Source of the DNA: Pannonibacter sp051860505
Lineage (GTDB): Bacteria > Pseudomonadota > Alphaproteobacteria > Rhizobiales > Stappiaceae
Reading direction: 5' to 3'
Assembly: GCF_051860505.1 (NCBI RefSeq)
Contig: NZ_JBHYDX010000011.1
Coordinates: 62,001 to 126,000 of the forward strand
Length of the DNA stretch: 64,000 nucleotides
Positions 46,478 to 54,427 of the stretch are shown here, piece after piece. Positions within the stretch are counted from its first letter, which is position 1; every line of letters begins with the position of its first letter. The notes below the pieces were generated by a model that searched no databases, had not been told where the DNA came from, and saw only the letters and a list, made by a program, of their open reading frames with translations. The position numbers and the translations under genes were made by a program.

Positions 46478-46521
46478 AGGTGTTGGAGGTTCAGTCCGTG
46501 CGCGCGGGGGGCGCCGGGCTG

Positions 46522-46797
46522 TTAATTTCGATATTGCTGAACCCGCGTAGCACGCAGGCCAGCCAATCCGTGGCGCTCGATTGAGCTCTGCCAGGACAGA
46601 AACTCCTCAACCGTCAGCGTGTAGCGCTGGCATGCTTCCTCCAGCGACAACAAGCCACCACGAACTGCGGCGACGACCTCAGCCTTCCTCCGGATCACCC
46701 ATCTCTTGGTGCTCGGAGGTGGCAGATCCGCAATCGTCAGCGGACTGCCGTCAGGCCCAATTACATATTTTACACGCGAACGAATTTGCTCGGTCAT
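46522..46797 (-). CDS. sciP: CtrA inhibitor SciP (DUF1153)
   Basis: 91 residues. SciP is a helix-turn-helix protein that blocks CtrA-dependent transcription in Caulobacter and relatives. Family core visible: RVKYVIGPDGSPLTIADLPP, KRWVIRRKAEVVAAVRGGLL, LSLEEACQRYTLTVEEFLSW and the end GLAGLRATRVQQYR. ATG 46797 follows GAGAG; a TTG at 46812 is less likely. It sits between fliF and flgD with CtrA-like boxes upstream, implying mutual control with CtrA. Confidence 0.95.
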   Translation of the reverse strand: MTEQIRSRVKYVIGPDGSPLTIADLPPPSTKRWVIRRKAEVVAAVRGGLLSLEEACQRYTLTVEEFLSWQSSIERHGLAGLRATRVQQYRN

Positions 46798-46851
46798 TGT
46801 ACTCTCACACAAACCATGACCAGGTTTAGAGGTGAGATTACACGCCGGGAT

Positions 46852-46866
46852 TTAAAATTTACCTAA
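46852..46866 (-). promoter_or_regulatory. CtrA-like box 1 upstream of sciP
   Basis: TTAA-AATTTAC-CTAA on the plus strand (TTAG-N7-TTAA on the minus strand), one mismatch from TTAA-N7-TTAA. It is 55 bases before the sciP ATG, in an A/T-rich stretch. Confidence 0.5.
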
Positions 46867-46970
46867 GCAACGATACACCGATGATTAACCACGAAAATGC
46901 AAATTCTTCAGTTGTTATTAAAGTCTTCGTCGCGATTTGCATTGCCTTTGTTCCGACACATTAACGCGTC

Positions 46971-46985
46971 GCTAACCATGAAATA
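46971..46985 (-). promoter_or_regulatory. CtrA-like box 2 upstream of sciP
   Basis: TTAA-N7-CTAAC on the plus strand, the same single mismatch as box 1. It lies 174 bases before sciP and after the flgD stop region. Confidence 0.4.
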
Positions 46986-47069
46986 TCAACTAACGTAACG
47001 GCTTCAACAAAAAGGCGACCGGCGCGAGAGCGCCAGCCGCCAGACAGCGAAATGAAATGACTGAAGATC

Positions 47070-47738
47070 TTAAAGAGCTGTCGAGGACACTGACCTGACC
47101 GATGCGACCGGAATACGGACATCACCGATTTTCAGGTAAGCCGTGCCGCCAGAAATATCAACTTTGTCGACTTTTCCCTTCACTTCGGTCGTGACCGTCT
47201 GCTGGCTGCTGCCAGAGTCAAAAACCGAGAACTTGACCGTGTAGGCTCCCGGGCCTGCGGTACCTCCCTCGGTCATCTTGCCGTCCCAGGTGTAGGAGCC
47301 GCTGCCCTTGTTGAGGCTGACGTCGCCGCGATAGACCAGCGCCCCGCCGGAGTTGCGCACTTCCACAGTGCCCTTGGCATCATTGGGGACCGAGTAGTTC
47401 CAGGTTGCCTTGCCATCATCGAGCATGGTCGTATCGCCCGCAGCCGAAACATAAGAGTCGAGGTAAGACACATAGCTGCTGGCCTGCCCCGACTGCATGA
47501 CGCTGAGAAGGCTGGCCAGCTGTTCGTTGGTTTTAATCCCTTGCTCGACGGTCGAATACTGAACCAGCTGCTGGGTGTATTCCGCCGGATCCATGGGTTC
47601 CAACGGGTTCTGGTTCTTGATCTGCGTCGTCAGCAGGGTCAGGAACAGATCATAGCTGCCGAACAGGGACTCTCGGCTCTTGTCCGTTGCCGACGTTGTA
47701 CCGGTACCGGCTGCCCCGGCGGCGCTGACTGTTGTCAT
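47070..47738 (-). CDS. flgD: flagellar hook cap protein FlgD
   Basis: 222 residues. N-terminal FlgD mark FLTLLTTQIKNQNPLEPMDP then EYTQQLVQYSTVEQGIKTNE; C-terminal beta domains with GKMTEGGTAGPGAYTVKF. Caps the growing hook. AAGGAG lies just upstream of ATG 47738. Downstream of fliK on the same strand with a 151-base gap in which I see no promoter or terminator, so probably co-transcribed with it. Confidence 0.94.
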   Translation of the reverse strand: MTTVSAAGAAGTGTTSATDKSRESLFGSYDLFLTLLTTQIKNQNPLEPMDPAEYTQQLVQYSTVEQGIKTNEQLASLLSVMQSGQASSYVSYLDSYVSAAGDTTMLDDGKATWNYSVPNDAKGTVEVRNSGGALVYRGDVSLNKGSGSYTWDGKMTEGGTAGPGAYTVKFSVFDSGSSQQTVTTEVKGKVDKVDISGGTAYLKIGDVRIPVASVRSVSSTAL

Positions 47739-47889
47739 GTCACATAAACTCCTTCAGTCGTTCCGAACCTGGAGCAGCTTTCCGTTTCCATGAAACGCAC
47801 AGCGACCCGGTTTGTTGTTTGTTGCGCTCCTCCAAAGAGAAGCGCGTTTCATGCTGGCTTCCGTGATGCGCGGGCACCTGGAACCCGCC

Positions 47890-50112
47890 TCAAATCCGAA
47901 TATCGAGCCCGCCCGATGCACTGCCCCGATAAAGCTGCGCCACGCGTTCGCTGGCAAGGCGCTCTGCCTGGGTCGCATCGGCCTCAGCCGGCTGGCCGTC
48001 GCCGCCCTGCTGCCGGGAGCCATTGGGATCGCGGCCCTCGCCACTGAACGCGAATGACCGCCCGCCCTCATCGCGCAGCGAAAACTGCAGGCTGCCCTGC
48101 TCCGCCTTAAGACCCGCCGCTTCCAGGGCCCGCTCGAGGCTGCGCTGGTCACGCATGAACAGGTCAAGGGTTTCCGACTTGTCGACCGTCAGCTTGGCCT
48201 TGACCTCGCCATCCTTGGTGACCGTCATTTCGACATCAATGCGGCCAAGCTCTGCCGGGTCGAGACGGATCTGGAACCGGCTCTGGCCCGGCCGGGCCTG
48301 CTGCTGCATCTGGACTGCGACCTGCGCCGCCGCTGCCTGGGCCATCTGCGGCCCCGGCAAGTTGGCGGCCTGCGCCTCGGCCCGTGTCATTGGGGCAGCA
48401 CCCCGGGCACCGAACAGTGCGTCCGCCTCACCGAAGCTTTCACCGAACTCGGCAACGGCAGCGGCGGCCTCCAAGGCGATGGCCATCGCCGGATTTTCTA
48501 CCTGCGCCTGACCGGCGGCTGCCTGGCCTGTCGCGCGGGCGGCCGCTTCAGCTGACCCGGCCATGGCCGCATCGGCACCAGCCGTGCCGCGCGGCGACGA
48601 CGCCTCAGTGAACTGTCCCTCGGCGGCGGCGGCAAGGCGGTTGGCCAGAGGCGAGCGGTCCTGTATCTCGGCCAGATCCGCTGCATCCGGATCCCCCGCT
48701 TGCGTTGCCAGTGCCGGACGGGTGCTCGGCGCGCGGGTCGTCCCGCCATTTACAACTTGCGCCGCCGCACCAGCAGCCAAAACAGGCGCGGGATCTGCAG
48801 CATCGAAACCGGACTCCGGTCGGCCGGCCGCTTCGACAGTGGCCGCCTCGACATCAGAACCGGCCACGGCCAGCTGCAGCAGGCCCGGGGCAGCGCCGGC
48901 CGGCACCATGACCGGCTGGGCCGGCGGCACAGCCTGGACATTCACCGGCTGGACAAGACCACTTGCCTGTGGCTGGGCCGGCGTGATCTCCGCCTTCAAG
49001 GTGAAGGCGCCGCCGACGGCCTCGGCCAGCCGGGCGAACAACGGATTGACGTCAGCCGCGCCTGACGCCTGTGCCTGTGCCTGTGCGAGCGTCACAGGCC
49101 GAACCGGCTCACGCGGATCGACCTTGGCCTCGACTGTCTCGGCCACACCGATCAGGCCTGCCGGATCAACAGACCCTGCAGCGGCGAGAAAACGGCTTGT
49201 GCCACCCTTGCCCGGCTCCGGCACGCGGGTTTCCCAGCTGCCAGGCACTTTCGGCACCGGCTTTTCCGTCAGGACTGGAGCAGCTTCGGCCTCGCTTGCC
49301 GGCGCCTCTGCGGAGACGGCGGATTGAACCGGGGCAGATGCCGGCGCCTCTTCGTTGTCAGCAGGCTGAACCACGGGGAATGCCGGCGCTGCAGCCGTGA
49401 CCGTGGGTTGCGCCAAGCCAGGGACCTGCGCCAGCATCTGGAGCTGCGCCCCCTGCGGCGCGCTTGCCCCTGCCATTGGCGTGGAGCCAGACGGCAGGGC
49501 ATCAGCGCCAACCTGACCCTGGCCTGCACGCCCCGCCGCATCAGCGCCACCTGCCCCGAGCGCAATCTCGTCCGAGACAGCACCGGCCGGAGCTTCCGGC
49601 ACCAGGGCCAGGGGCCCGGCGGGGACCGACGCCTGCACCGGCGGCATCAGCGCCGCCATGGCGAGTACCGCCTCCAGGTTGGCAGCTTCCAGACTGGCAG
49701 CTTCCAGACTGGCAGCTTCAAGATCCGCCTTTCCTGGCGAAATCACTTCAGGCGCATCTGGTGCCTTTGCTGCCGCATCCGGCCCTCCGGGCGCCTTGGC
49801 CTGCGCCGGCAGCGCAGCCGGAATGCCTGTGAAACCGGACAGATCCGCCACCGTCATACCTTCCTGCAGCGGCACAGCACCGGCAACAGGCACCATAGCG
49901 CCCGGCAGACCGGCCACCTGCTGCGGTTGGGAAGCCAACGGCAGCACGGCAGCGCCGGGCGATGCGCCAGACGAAGCGGAAGGATCCACGTCCAGCGCCG
50001 CCAGAAGACCGGCGAAGGCACCGCTGGCCGCATCACCGGACGCAGGATCTGCGACCGCAGAACCGACACCCGCTGCACCCATTTGATCGAACCGGAGCTG
50101 AAACGCCTGCAC
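47890..50112 (-). CDS. fliK: flagellar hook-length control protein (FliK-like)
   Basis: 740 residues. The C-terminal Flg_hook domain is clear: SRFQIRLDPAELGRIDVEMT, VTKDGEVKAKLTVDKSETLD, LFMRDQRSLERALEAAGL. The preceding 600 residues are Ala/Pro/Gly-rich low complexity, normal for a molecular ruler. Around 49680-49725 a 15-base tandem repeat encodes LEAAS-type units. GTG 50112 is chosen because GAGGG is five bases upstream; ATG 50082 has no ribosome binding site. It is preceded by a sigma-54 promoter. Confidence 0.88.
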   Translation of the reverse strand: MQAFQLRFDQMGAAGVGSAVADPASGDAASGAFAGLLAALDVDPSASSGASPGAAVLPLASQPQQVAGLPGAMVPVAGAVPLQEGMTVADLSGFTGIPAALPAQAKAPGGPDAAAKAPDAPEVISPGKADLEAASLEAASLEAANLEAVLAMAALMPPVQASVPAGPLALVPEAPAGAVSDEIALGAGGADAAGRAGQGQVGADALPSGSTPMAGASAPQGAQLQMLAQVPGLAQPTVTAAAPAFPVVQPADNEEAPASAPVQSAVSAEAPASEAEAAPVLTEKPVPKVPGSWETRVPEPGKGGTSRFLAAAGSVDPAGLIGVAETVEAKVDPREPVRPVTLAQAQAQASGAADVNPLFARLAEAVGGAFTLKAEITPAQPQASGLVQPVNVQAVPPAQPVMVPAGAAPGLLQLAVAGSDVEAATVEAAGRPESGFDAADPAPVLAAGAAAQVVNGGTTRAPSTRPALATQAGDPDAADLAEIQDRSPLANRLAAAAEGQFTEASSPRGTAGADAAMAGSAEAAARATGQAAAGQAQVENPAMAIALEAAAAVAEFGESFGEADALFGARGAAPMTRAEAQAANLPGPQMAQAAAAQVAVQMQQQARPGQSRFQIRLDPAELGRIDVEMTVTKDGEVKAKLTVDKSETLDLFMRDQRSLERALEAAGLKAEQGSLQFSLRDEGGRSFAFSGEGRDPNGSRQQGGDGQPAEADATQAERLASERVAQLYRGSASGGLDIRI
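49676..49722 (-). repeat. 15-base tandem repeat inside fliK
   Basis: About three copies of the unit GGCAGCTTCCAGACT, encoding LEAAS-LEAAS-LEAAN in the ruler region. Copy-number change would be in frame. Confidence 0.75.
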
Positions 50113-50519
50113 GAGCACCCTCACTTCACCGCCACCGCCACACCACGGCCCGAACATGCCGGACAAGGCGGATTTCACACAGGAGTGCCAATGCAATGCC
50201 CGCGCCAGTTTTCCTCTGGATAAATTACTGTTTTGAATCAAGAAATTGGCATTGAACCGCCAGCTTCTGCCACGCAAGACACCCATATCCGGCGGCAGAA
50301 GTTGCAGCCGCACCCGGCAGAGATTGCCGCCCCACACCGGGCTGATTTGGCTTTGGCCGCAAGTTTCTGTATAAGCGGGCTGTTTCTCGCAATCGGACCT
50401 GCCGGCCCTGACGTGCCTTGCCAAGGGCAAGCCACCCTGGCCGCGCGCCCGTTGCGGGGCGACGTTTCATCCCCGACTGGCGGACCTTGACCCCGCCAAG
50501 GCGCAAGGATCGACCTCAG
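50113..50519. other. intergenic region between fliK and mnmA
   Basis: 407 bases, divergent. It holds the sigma-54 promoter of fliK at 50192-50207. I see no firm mnmA promoter and no gene on either strand. Confidence 0.5.
50192..50207 (-). promoter_or_regulatory. sigma-54 promoter of fliK-flgD
   Basis: On the minus strand TGGCGCGGGCATTGCA, matching the consensus TGGCACG-N4-TTGCW at all positions but one, with the GG and GC pairs at correct spacing (-24/-12). Start would be near 50181, about 70 bases before the fliK GTG. FlbD is the expected activator. Confidence 0.75.
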
Positions 50520-51728
50520 ATGCTGAATTCCCTCGACCTGCCGCGCGCGCCCAAGGACACGCGTGTGGTTGTCGCCATGTCCGGCGGCGTGGACTCCTCC
50601 GTCGTTGCCGGCCTGATGCAGCGCGAAGGCTATGACGTCATCGGCGTCACGCTGCAGCTTTATGACCACGGCGCCGCCGTGCACCGCGCCGGCTCCTGCT
50701 GCGCCGGCCAGGACATCCACGATGCCCGCCGCGTCGCCGAACGGCTCGGCATTCCCCATTACGTGCTGGACTACGAGCGCCGCTTCAAGGAAGCCGTGAT
50801 CGACCGCTTCGCCGACAGCTACATGAACGGCGAGACGCCGGTGCCTTGCGTCGCCTGCAACCAGACCGTCAAGTTCTCCGACCTGCTGGAGACCGCGCGC
50901 ACGCTGGGCGCCGACGTGCTGGCCACCGGCCATTATGTGCGTTCCGAGCAGGAAGGCGCGCACCGGGCGCTGTACCGGCCGGTCGATCTCGACCGCGACC
51001 AGAGCTATTTCCTCTTTGCCACCACGCAGGCGCAGCTCGACTTCCTGCGCTTCCCGCTCGGCGGCATGTCGAAGCCGGCGGTGCGCGCGCTGGCGCACGA
51101 ATTCGGCCTCTCCGTCGCCGACAAGCAGGACAGCCAGGACATCTGCTTCGTGCCGAACGGCAAATATTCCGACGTGATCCGCAAGCTGCGGCCGGAGGCA
51201 GCCGAGCCCGGCGAGATTGTGCATGTGGACGGGCGTGTGCTCGGCCGCCACGACGGCATCATCCACTACACCATCGGCCAGCGCCGCGGCATCGGGGTGG
51301 CCACCGGCGAGCCGCTCTATGTGGTGCATCTCGACGCGCCGAACCGCCGCGTGCTCGTCGGCCCGCGCGAGGCGCTTGCCACCCGGACGCTGGAGCTGCG
51401 CGATGTCAACTGGCTGGGCCGTGAACCGCTCGCCGGCGACATGAGCTGCGACGTCTTCGCCAAGGTGCGCTCGACCCGGCCGCCCACCCCGGCGCGGCTG
51501 ACGATTGAAGACGGCCAGGCGCGGGTGGACCTCACCGACGGCGAGACCGGCGTCGCCCCCGGCCAGGCCTGCGTGTTCTTCGACAGCGACAGCCCCGGCG
51601 CGCGCGTGCTGGGCGGCGGCTGGATCTCGAGAGCCCGGCCGGTCGGCCTGAGTGCCGCCCCGGACTTTTCCCGTGCGGAAGTGCGCACCCATGCAGTGGC
51701 TGTCACCGCCACGCCGGTTCGCGGCTAA
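50520..51728 (+). CDS. mnmA: tRNA-specific 2-thiouridylase MnmA
   Basis: 402 residues. Thiolates U34 of tRNA-Lys/Glu/Gln. PP-loop VAMSGGVDSSVVAGLM near residue 20, the first catalytic Cys in PCVACNQTVKF, the second in DSQDICFVPNG, and DRDQSYFLFAT. ATG 50520 matches the family N-terminus; the frame is open upstream. Followed by tRNA-Met 273 bases later. Confidence 0.95.
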   Translation: MLNSLDLPRAPKDTRVVVAMSGGVDSSVVAGLMQREGYDVIGVTLQLYDHGAAVHRAGSCCAGQDIHDARRVAERLGIPHYVLDYERRFKEAVIDRFADSYMNGETPVPCVACNQTVKFSDLLETARTLGADVLATGHYVRSEQEGAHRALYRPVDLDRDQSYFLFATTQAQLDFLRFPLGGMSKPAVRALAHEFGLSVADKQDSQDICFVPNGKYSDVIRKLRPEAAEPGEIVHVDGRVLGRHDGIIHYTIGQRRGIGVATGEPLYVVHLDAPNRRVLVGPREALATRTLELRDVNWLGREPLAGDMSCDVFAKVRSTRPPTPARLTIEDGQARVDLTDGETGVAPGQACVFFDSDSPGARVLGGGWISRARPVGLSAAPDFSRAEVRTHAVAVTATPVRG

Positions 51729-51880
51729 GCCCCGCCCCAGCACTCGGAACGCCGGGGCGCAGCCCCCTCCCCCGGCGCAGCCACCGCCCGGCTCGACGAC
51801 CGGCCAGGCCGGGTCTGGCTCCCCGGCACGTTCATCCACAGCCGGCAAAAAACTCTGATGCGGGAGGCCGCAAGTCCGCT

Positions 51881-51910
51881 TGACAGGCCGCCCCGCTCCT
51901 TTCTATAAGC
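51881..51910 (+). promoter_or_regulatory. sigma-70 promoter for tRNA-Met
   Basis: TTGACA, 18-base spacer, TATAAG (or CTATAA with 17). About 90 bases before the tRNA. Both hexamers are near consensus. Confidence 0.8.
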
Positions 51911-52001
51911 ACGCCACATCCGGCGTCGCCCAAGACGCTGGTCCATCCGACCCCGGCACATTGGCTAACCACGGCCAACACGCCTGGACTTCGGACCGGA
52001 T

Positions 52002-52078
52002 GGCGGAGTAGCTCAGTTGGTTAGAGCAGCGGAATCATAATCCGCGTGTCGGGGGTTCGAGTCCCTCCTCCGCTACCA
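52002..52078 (+). tRNA. tRNA-Met (CAT)
   Basis: 77 bases with encoded CCA. Acceptor GGCGGAG pairs with CTCCGCT (G-U at the end pair), D-arm GCTCAGTTGGTTAGAGC, anticodon stem GCGGA / TCCGC with loop ATCATAA (anticodon CAT), T-arm GGGGGTTCGAGTCCCTC. Elongator-type Met is most likely; an Ile2 (lysidine) tRNA cannot be fully excluded from sequence alone. The 3' side borders an A/T-rich patch. Confidence 0.95.
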
Positions 52079-52589
52079 TCTAGTATCCCTCTCATTAGTT
52101 AGATCCCTCGATTGCTAAGCCGCAACGCTTTTAGGTTTTGAGTTTCGTTTCAGGCTGCAAAAGGCATGCTCTTGAGAGCAAGGTTTGTACCGGCGCGCCA
52201 CTGATAACGTTGCTTTCGGGGAAGCGCACAATGTACGCGCACTTAATTTGCTTCGTTTAACGGTCGATGTGTTTGGGAATATGGGGCACTTTTCGGCCTT
52301 TAACCGAGACGCACAGATACAGACTATGAAGCAATTGATCATGCTCCTCGTACCGCTTGTTGACGGCAGGTGGCAGCGCATCAATGGTCTTGTGTGTCAC
52401 GCGTCGTTTCATGACGCCGAAAGTAAGATAGCAATGTCCGCGTGTCAGGGTCTGGTTTGGGGCAATTTGTCAAAGCGACTTGTTACTTGTCGCTACTTGA
52501 TATTTTGGGCGAAATGACCTAACTTGTAATCAAGAGGAATTTCCCTCAACGGCATAGACGGGCTAAGCATTCGGTGCTGCCCAATATAT
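52079..52589. other. A/T-richer stretch after tRNA-Met, no convincing gene
   Basis: 511 bases with less G+C than the flanks and only short weak reading frames (for example one at 52185-52517, plus), none with a ribosome binding site or recognisable domain. Possibly decayed island DNA. Confidence 0.5.
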
Positions 52590-53741
52590 TTAGAGGCCGC
52601 CTGTCAGTGCATGCTTTGTGGCAGTGCTGGCAGCGGCCTCAATCGCTACATCTGCCTTTTTGTCAAGAAACTGCAGAAAGCCAGGTACAAGTTTCCGATA
52701 CCAGCGGGGCCTGAAGCGGTTTTTAATTTCCTCTGCCAGACGCGACGGATCGATGTCTGAATTCTTCACTATCTCGGACATTGCTTTACAGATGCTGGCA
52801 TCATAGGTGTCATCGTCGAGGGGTGCCAAATTTTGAAGTCTCTCAAGCATTGACGCGATCGCAGGTTCAAGTGGACTTGCTCCTGTCAGTTTTTTCCGAT
52901 CAACCTGCTGCACATAGAATGAATGAGCAGAACTTAGTGCCCTTAATTGTGTGTACGTAAGTCGAGCAAGGCGTTCTTTGTCAGTTTCATGTTTGGTAGA
53001 AGAGGGTGATTGTAGGATTACTGTATCAATTCTGCGCCCTTGTACTCCGCTACGTGCTCCAAACATCTCGAAATCTTCGGACAACAATGATCGCTTATCT
53101 CTGACTGTGAGGGTGGGTGTCTCTTTGCCGCTTCGGAGAAACACAAACGGTCGACCCACATCAACGTAATTCGAACCGACTGACTCAATGTCGTATTTGT
53201 TCAAGCTATCATTCTTTGTACTGCTCAACAGGTATGAGTCACGCAGGGCATTTGAAATTTTTTTGAAGTCAAGATGAAGGCGTCTCGTGTCTGGAACATG
53301 AACGTCTACAGCCTTTGACAAAAGCTCCTTTACGACCACGATAGGGTCGTAATGAACTTCGGTTTTCTTTACATTCGCCATCATCGCAATTTCATCAATC
53401 GAGGCTTCGTTAAGTCGAAACCCAAATTCGAAGCGACCTGACATCTGACCATCGAAATAAAAACGACGATAAATAGGATAGGAGAGTATTGGTCGCTTTT
53501 TATCCACCAAGGGGGACACGAAAGTTTGAGCTGGGTATCTCACTAGATTTTCGCAATCGGCGTAGTAGTTCTCGCCGACAAACCCTACACCGGATTTCGT
53601 TCGGGTTTGGATGCTCCCAAAACCGCGCGCGAAATGAGCTTGAGGATCATGCTCTCCCCAGCGTGGCTTCCACAACCGTCCTGCTAGTTGTGGATGAAGC
53701 GACCGAAAATCAGCAACTGGAAATACAATTGAAATGAACAA
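52590..53741 (-). CDS. 383-residue protein of unknown function in an A/T-rich patch
   Basis: No family recognised. Starts at TTG 53741, with TGAGGAG six bases upstream, so the start is well supported. Sequence features: an N-terminal hydrophobic MFISIVFPVADF, a region with RRFYFDGQMSGRFEFGFRL, a basic middle (SSTKNDSLNKYD, DKERLARLTYTQLRAL) and a C-terminal helix-rich tail (RPRWYRKLVPGFLQFLDKKA). Codon and base use differ from neighbours: line 53221-53280 has 25 G/C in 60. No partner gene adjoins it. A signal of horizontal transfer next to tRNA-Met. Confidence 0.8.
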   Translation of the reverse strand: MFISIVFPVADFRSLHPQLAGRLWKPRWGEHDPQAHFARGFGSIQTRTKSGVGFVGENYYADCENLVRYPAQTFVSPLVDKKRPILSYPIYRRFYFDGQMSGRFEFGFRLNEASIDEIAMMANVKKTEVHYDPIVVVKELLSKAVDVHVPDTRRLHLDFKKISNALRDSYLLSSTKNDSLNKYDIESVGSNYVDVGRPFVFLRSGKETPTLTVRDKRSLLSEDFEMFGARSGVQGRRIDTVILQSPSSTKHETDKERLARLTYTQLRALSSAHSFYVQQVDRKKLTGASPLEPAIASMLERLQNLAPLDDDTYDASICKAMSEIVKNSDIDPSRLAEEIKNRFRPRWYRKLVPGFLQFLDKKADVAIEAAASTATKHALTGGL

Positions 53742-54242
53742 GAATAGCTCCTCATACGGCCGGTGCCGCCAGTATTGACGATGGGCATTTTATAAAACGC
53801 GAGAACGCTAGCAATGCTCTTGTGCGAAAGCGAGCCACGATCATCGGCATCGCTGTCGGATCAGCCAAGAATTGGGCTAGTCTTATGCTACACAGATTTT
53901 GCCAACTGGGTTACCGTTGGGGGCCATTTTCCGGCGGGCTTGAACGCAACGCTTTGAAATTCATTACGAAAGCTCGGTGTCGAATGAGTGGGTAACAGTT
54001 GTCGTCAGCCAGGTCCGGTCCGCCTTCGGCGACAGGCCATTACCCACATCATTTCTGCCTTGTGCCCCTTCCCTTTTCCCCTGCAATCCCCCCCCCTGCT
54101 GTTGCTGCCAAACGACAGGCCTGTCGGAAGTTGGGATCGGCAATTGTGGCAAGGGGAGAATGCCTTGCAATGGCAACGTCTTGCCTGTCTTCTGCAACTC
54201 ACGATGGCCCGGACCGGGCGGACTGGACACAGCAGAGGGCTG
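53742..54242. other. non-coding stretch between the unknown gene and the Hsp70 stub
   Basis: Mixed base composition, A/T-rich to about 53990 and then pyrimidine-rich with a C8-9 run near 54090. No gene supported. Confidence 0.5.
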
Positions 54243-54302
54243 GAGCTGACCTTGGCGCATATTGGCATTGATCTTGGCACGACCAATTCCCTGATCGCAT
54301 AG
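54243..54302 (+). pseudogene. 5' stub of an Hsp70-family (DnaK/HscC-like) gene
   Basis: The frame reads LTLAHIGIDLGTTNSLIA and then stops at TAG (54300-54302). IGIDLGTTNS is the phosphate-1 motif at the very N-terminus of Hsp70 proteins, and a possible TTG start is at 54252. The remaining about 550 residues are absent from the window; the next bases do not continue it in another frame. It is a truncated remnant. Confidence 0.7.
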
Positions 54303-54328
54303 TTGACCGAATGCGCGCATGACCCGCT

Positions 54329-54357
54329 AATCCCCCCGTTTCCAGCGGGATTATTTT
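54329..54357 (+). terminator. terminator-like hairpin after the Hsp70 stub
   Basis: TAATCCC / GGGATTA with CCGCT / AGCGG overlap, followed by TTTTG. May be the surviving terminator of the truncated gene. Confidence 0.5.
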
Positions 54358-54427
54358 GTAGAACTCACGCAGCCACTCTCAGTTTTTGCACGGATGTCAT
54401 GCTTCCGATGCCCACATTTGCCCCTCC

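Larger units (their letters stand above)
46147..46521. other. fliF upstream region and sciP 3' flank
   Basis: No gene is seen on either strand. It carries the CtrA-like box for fliF (46252-46266), a possible further half-site (GTTAAC near 46358-46363) and the sciP terminator. Confidence 0.6.

Noticed and set aside
52185..52517. 110-codon frame on the plus strand after tRNA-Met
   Set aside because: No ribosome binding site or recognisable domain, and composition looks like non-coding DNA.
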